Position numbers and translations under genes: made by a program. Below, piece by piece: positions 6,098 to 9,200 of a stretch of DNA of 9,200 nucleotides. The notes beneath the pieces are model-generated. The model was not told the DNA's origin. It saw nothing but the letters and a program-made list of their open reading frames with translations, and did no database searches. Location: the NCBI GenBank assembly GCA_964574635.1, contig CAZNOG010000032.1, forward strand, positions 1 through 9,200, given 5' to 3'. How positions within the stretch are numbered: the first letter of the stretch is position 1; the number at the start of each line of letters is the position of its first letter. The DNA comes from CAZNOG01 sp964574635 (GTDB taxonomy: Bacteria > Bacteroidota > Bacteroidia > Flavobacteriales_D > Cryomorphaceae).

Positions 6098-6592
6098 ATG
6101 AACCATAAAATCCGATGCAATGAGAACAAATGCGAGAAATTTTCAGAACCGAAAAATGATAAAGTCCAACCTGATATTTTCATGGTTATTATCTTGACGA
6201 TTTTCTTGACTTCGACGGCAATTGGACAACGTAAAGTGGTGATGAAGAATGCAACGGATTGCCCGATGAAAGTAGGGGTCATTTATTATAATACGGTTAC
6301 CGCCGACTTGACTCCCGCCACTTTTTTCAGCGTACAGCCACAAAACGATAATGCGACCTCAATTCCTCAAAATCATCTTGTGTGCCTCATATTTGTCGAT
6401 GTCAATATTGATGGTGGCGATGAATTAAAATTATCCGGGGATGATCCCGGAATCCCGAATAACTCCAATTTCGATATTTGCCATGGCGCTACGTCGATCT
6501 ATCCACACGCTTGTTACGATGATTATGATTTAAGTTTTGAAAGTGGCTCTTACTACTTGTCCATTTGGACCGAAACTAATCCCCGGATATGA
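6098..6592 (+). CDS. Small secreted protein of unknown function, start region probably frame-disrupted
   Basis: The open frame gives 164 residues from ATG 6098 (TTG 6083 and ATG 6182 are alternatives). A hydrophobic stretch MVIILTIFLTSTAIGQ looks like the second half of a signal peptide. The mature part (about 115 residues) is acidic, probably all-beta, and has four cysteines (DCP, LVCL, DICHG, HACYD), enough for two disulfides. No known domain is recognised and there is no T9SS sorting domain. Another frame, from ATG 6120 or 6156, encodes MIKSNLIF..., an ideal signal-peptide start, but stops at 6195-6197; one extra T in the run 6177-6180 would join it to the main frame. The gene therefore likely begins at 6156 and carries a real or assembly-made one-base deletion. 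Its stop overlaps the next start (ATGA, 6589-6592). It appears more AT-rich than its neighbours. Confidence 0.6.
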   Translation: MNHKIRCNENKCEKFSEPKNDKVQPDIFMVIILTIFLTSTAIGQRKVVMKNATDCPMKVGVIYYNTVTADLTPATFFSVQPQNDNATSIPQNHLVCLIFVDVNIDGGDELKLSGDDPGIPNNSNFDICHGATSIYPHACYDDYDLSFESGSYYLSIWTETNPRI

Positions 6593-8640
6593 CCGCATTT
6601 ACCAACCCGAAAGGGCGCCTTCCGTTCCCTCACGCACTGCTCGTCGTTTTACTGCTGATTTCGACGCAAGTTCACGCACAACTTCCGGAGAGATTTCACC
6701 TGAAGACCTTGAATTATTCCGACGGTACCGCTCAAAGCCATCCGCTACTCGGTCATCGTGTTCTCGAATATTATCCGTTGGATTCCATATACATACTACA
6801 AACGGCATCGCTCTCGGATTCACCGGATGTCGGAATTTGGTCGGAATGGATACCCGAAGAACCGCATCCAAGCCATCCGATAAAAACAGTTGTATATGAT
6901 ATGGATTTCAATTTTATCGGCATGCTCGAATCCAAATTTAATGCAAGAATAAAAGCGGCGGGCACCCACGACAACAAGGTATTGCTGCAAGGGTGGAATG
7001 TAGTGACAAGTTCCTTTGCCTCCATTTCCGTGAATTGGACGAATGATTTCCCCGATTCACAAGTCACGGCTTGGTCGATCCTGGAGTACGACCCTGCAAT
7101 GAACCAATTGTTGGAACACGTGACCCATTACCGTTCGGCGGGCAGCCCATCGCACTGGGGTGATATTCCTTATGATGGCTATACATTAGGCACACAGACT
7201 TCCTCGGTTGAAGCAAGTTCCCATTACCATACCGTGACCTCCGGCGGCCATGCCGTGTCCGGACCCATGATTTTCAACTCCCATACGGTCAACGGCAATG
7301 CGTATTTCAACACTACGGGCCAATTGGGCTATTTGGCCATTGCGTACGATTTGGACAATCACAACCTCTCGACCGTACCGGTAACCCCTCCCGGCGCCAG
7401 CCTCTTCAATTTCAAATATTTTCCATCGATGGACGATGATGCGTTTTACCGCGTGGGGAGTTTTCGGGGTCACGCTTCCGCCATTAATCCCGGTGGAACC
7501 CAAATGGATGGCTATCCCACGGATTCGTCTTTTGTTACCTACTTGAGTAAAGAAAACGTTGAAGGTGAAGGTTACTTCGCGACTCCGCTTTTCGGTTTCA
7601 ACAATGTGCTCCCCGACACCTCGTCATCAAACGTGTCCTCCGCCGGACAAAACATCGCGTCGTTGGTCGAATGGGAAGAGCGAATGTTCGTATCTCAGCA
7701 ACTCGTGATAAAATCCGTTCCTTTTCCCCATCAAGACACGCTGTTTTTTACGGATTTTTTCGGCGTGGAAGAGACGCATGTCAATATGCTGCCCACCGTC
7801 GTTTTGGAATGGGAGCCTTATACGGACTATATGTACGCCAAGAATTTCATACACGTGTTGTCCGAACAAGGTGAACCATTGATCGAACTCAGCATGATAA
7901 ACGGACATGAACCGTTGAACGCGATCGCTACCCAAACCCATCCGCCTTTGCTTTTCCAAGTGGGTGAACAGCTTGCTTGGACCACTTCATACATGGCTCA
8001 GACAGATACCTCACTGCATCTGGTGCGCAAATACCCCGGCGGCGAGGCTTCGGACACTACAAGCGTAGCTCTGCCAATGGGCAAGGGTGTCTGCATATTT
8101 TGGTTGGATTCCGACCTGAACTTGATCGACCATTGGGTCATACCCTATCAAAGCCCCGACACCATCTTTCCTTCGGTTTCCTTTCCCAATGTGGCCGTAC
8201 CCGGTTTGAGGGGCTTATATCTCGAATTTATCGGTGCCATGAATCAAGACACGTTGGTGCTGGCGGGTCGCATCACAGCCGGAACCACCACCGGACTGGA
8301 TCCTTCCGGTGATTCCCCGGAAGTATATTACCCGGGCGCGACGACCTTCATCGCGTTTTTCGCAAACCCCACCGTAGGGTTGGAAAAAGCGGAACTGCAA
8401 AGTCCCCTGAATATCTATCCAAATCCCACATCCTCGGAAATTGCGGTAGACGTACGTCGCGACGCACATTTTGCCGATTATTCAGTTTATGATTTGGCGG
8501 GGAAATTGGTGAAAAGTGGAGAATTGAACCCCGGAAACACCACCCACAAAATCACCCTTGACCCCTTGGCGTCCGGCATGTATATCTTGAAATGTTCGGG
8601 CGAAAACGGATACGCCACGGCCAAGTTTGCGGTGCATTGA
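6589..8640 (+). CDS. Large T9SS-sorted secreted protein of unknown function
   Basis: A 683-residue protein. Residues 1-30 form a signal peptide (hydrophobic core HALLVVLLLISTQVHA, cleavage before Q31). Residues 31-600 match no domain I can name. The region is rich in aromatic residues and short beta-like segments (GQLGYLAIAYDLDN, AFYRVGSFRG, VVLEWEPYTDYMY, LVLAGRITAG), which would suit a beta-propeller-like or other all-beta extracellular fold; this is inference. Residues about 603-683 are a T9SS type A sorting domain: LNIYPNPTSSEI, YSVYDLAGKLVKSG, and LASGMYILKCSGENG before the C-terminus. The ATG overlaps the upstream stop by four bases and no other in-frame ATG follows nearby, so this start is well supported and translation is coupled to the small secreted gene. 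The product is expected on the cell surface or released. Confidence 0.85.
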   Translation: MTAFTNPKGRLPFPHALLVVLLLISTQVHAQLPERFHLKTLNYSDGTAQSHPLLGHRVLEYYPLDSIYILQTASLSDSPDVGIWSEWIPEEPHPSHPIKTVVYDMDFNFIGMLESKFNARIKAAGTHDNKVLLQGWNVVTSSFASISVNWTNDFPDSQVTAWSILEYDPAMNQLLEHVTHYRSAGSPSHWGDIPYDGYTLGTQTSSVEASSHYHTVTSGGHAVSGPMIFNSHTVNGNAYFNTTGQLGYLAIAYDLDNHNLSTVPVTPPGASLFNFKYFPSMDDDAFYRVGSFRGHASAINPGGTQMDGYPTDSSFVTYLSKENVEGEGYFATPLFGFNNVLPDTSSSNVSSAGQNIASLVEWEERMFVSQQLVIKSVPFPHQDTLFFTDFFGVEETHVNMLPTVVLEWEPYTDYMYAKNFIHVLSEQGEPLIELSMINGHEPLNAIATQTHPPLLFQVGEQLAWTTSYMAQTDTSLHLVRKYPGGEASDTTSVALPMGKGVCIFWLDSDLNLIDHWVIPYQSPDTIFPSVSFPNVAVPGLRGLYLEFIGAMNQDTLVLAGRITAGTTTGLDPSGDSPEVYYPGATTFIAFFANPTVGLEKAELQSPLNIYPNPTSSEIAVDVRRDAHFADYSVYDLAGKLVKSGELNPGNTTHKITLDPLASGMYILKCSGENGYATAKFAVH

Positions 8641-8704
8641 TTTTCTCGTGGCTTGAAGTCGCGAAATCAGGTTCAAATCGGGCTTTTTGACCAGTGTGCT
8701 TTGA

Positions 8705-8743
8705 CGTATTCCAAGATTTCCCGGGGCTATGCCATAGCCAATT
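8705..8743 (-). repeat. 39-bp repeat, copy 2 (degraded)
   Basis: This is the second copy of the sequence at 68-106, same orientation, 34 of 39 bases identical with the first 20 (8705-8724) exact. On the minus strand one frame reads PREILEYVKAHW, parallel to the REILEYAKTTR of copy 1, but TAG interrupts it just upstream. It lies in the 113-bp gap between two convergent genes, where remnants are tolerated. Confidence 0.7.
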
Positions 8744-8753
8744 ACACCGAATC

Positions 8754-8969
8754 TCATGGTGCGTTTCCTGCATCATTGCCATCCGAAGACCCTTTGGAAA
8801 AATAATAGCGTTTCGGGATAATCTTGACGGCAAGAAAATGGAAACAAATACCCCACACCAGACTGATTATTATTTGTAGGAATTTTTGATCATCCGAAGC
8901 AAACAGTAAATAATGTATCCCAAGGTATACTAGGGCAAGAATCAGGATGGGTATGATGAATCTTTTCAT
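8754..8969 (-). CDS. Small two-helix membrane protein, unknown function
   Basis: A 71-residue product with two predicted membrane helices, about residues 4-24 (FIIPILILALVYLGIHYLLFA) and 30-51 (FLQIIISLVWGICFHFLAVKII), joined by a short acidic turn (SDDQ). A basic stretch (PKRYYFSKG) and a glycine/aspartate-rich tail follow. ATG 8969-8967 begins MKRFIIP, a typical membrane-protein start, and there is no earlier in-frame alternative of note. It is convergent with the large T9SS gene. No family is recognised. The gene-like composition favours a real gene, but with a short length and no homologue in mind the confidence is moderate. Confidence 0.6.
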   Translation of the reverse strand: MKRFIIPILILALVYLGIHYLLFASDDQKFLQIIISLVWGICFHFLAVKIIPKRYYFSKGSSDGNDAGNAP

Positions 8970-9039
8970 GGGTTTGCAATATTGTATTCAAAAGTCAAAG
9001 GGTGAAGTGTCCCACGCCACTTTTCGACCTAATGGTCTC

Positions 9040-9150
9040 GTATAACCGTCAGTTACGGTTTTTAAAGTTAATAATTTTCGGTTTAGCACTGACGTTAGCA
9101 ATTCCGAGTGGATTCGGACGTAGTCGAATCCGCCGTAATTGCGGTTATAC
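9040..9150. repeat. 111-bp inverted-repeat element resembling an integron attC site
   Basis: GTATAACCG-T-CAGTTACGG (9040-9058) is the near-perfect inverted partner of CCGTAATTG-CGGTTATAC (9133-9150): 17 of 18 pairs, with T9049 unpaired. The layout matches attC sites: outer GTATAAC / GTTATAC with the AAC and GTT triplets, 5- and 4-base spacers, then inner GTTACGG / CCGTAAT. The total length is within the usual attC range. The outer boxes deviate from RYYYAAC/GTTRRRY at one central position. The inside holds a second hairpin (9110-9130, GGATTCG...CGAATCC). No integrase or second copy is visible here, so a Bacteroidota intergenic repeat of another kind is the alternative. Confidence 0.55.
9043..9063 (+). 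terminator. Small hairpin with T stretch inside the inverted-repeat element
   Basis: AACCGT (9044-9049) pairs with ACGGTT (9055-9060) around CAGTT, and the second arm runs into five T's (9059-9063). It has the shape of a weak intrinsic terminator reading rightward. The same bases take part in the larger inverted repeat, so the two folds compete. Confidence 0.3.
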
Positions 9151-9200
9151 ATTGTTGTGAGCAGTTTTTTTTAATTCTTTTATAAATAAATAGCTTTCAG

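Noticed and set aside
8482..8757. 91-residue minus-strand frame starting MRFGVIGYGIAPG
   Set aside because: It overlaps the sorting domain of the large secreted gene in antisense, and the Rossmann-like start GVIGYGIAPG is not followed by any fold-consistent sequence.
1..9200. CRISPR array, tRNA, rRNA or transposase
   Set aside because: No regularly spaced direct repeats, cloverleaf, rRNA-like blocks or DDE/recombinase-type protein were seen on either strand.

Overview
The window looks like a chromosomal segment of a Bacteroidota bacterium, probably from the Flavobacteriia or Sphingobacteriia side and with a fairly high GC content for that phylum. The main evidence is two secreted proteins ending in type IX secretion system (T9SS) type A C-terminal sorting domains (YPNP-type start, G-x-Y-x-L near the end). 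A TPR-type NarL-family histidine kinase with its response regulator, a DUF4180 protein, and AT-rich start regions without strong Shine-Dalgarno sequences fit the same assignment. No rRNA, tRNA, CRISPR array, transposase or phage gene is visible.

Layout. Positions 1-143 hold no full gene but carry one copy of a 39-bp repeat inside a possible 23-codon remnant. Three minus-strand genes follow: DUF4180 (144-503), a LuxR/NarL-type response regulator (598-1233) and its histidine kinase with a large TPR-like N-terminal region (1230-3314); the last two overlap by ATGA. The divergent 349-bp spacer 3315-3663 is unusually GC-rich and hairpin-rich and ends in two overlapping palindromes. Next come two tightly spaced plus-strand genes: a beta-helix secreted protein (3664-4722) without a visible sorting domain, and a T9SS-sorted protein with three 74-residue repeats (4741-5706). 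A strong hairpin closes that pair.

The spacer 5707-6097 contains a G-quadruplex motif, a palindromic element followed by nine T's, and two mutually exclusive hairpins. It leads into a second coupled pair of unknown function: a small four-cysteine secreted protein (about 6098-6592) whose signal-peptide region appears split by a one-base frame break, overlapping by ATGA with a 683-residue T9SS-sorted protein (6589-8640). Convergent to this is a 71-residue membrane protein (8754-8969, minus). The window ends in a 111-bp inverted-repeat element resembling an integron attC site (9040-9150).

How they may work together (inference): the kinase/regulator pair is a transcription control module that could act on the divergently transcribed secreted pair through the palindromes in the shared spacer. 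Both plus-strand pairs combine a secreted protein lacking a sorting domain with a partner that has one, so each pair may deliver a surface complex. The most unusual items are the attC-like element, the 39-bp repeat at the two ends of the window, and the frame break in the small secreted gene.
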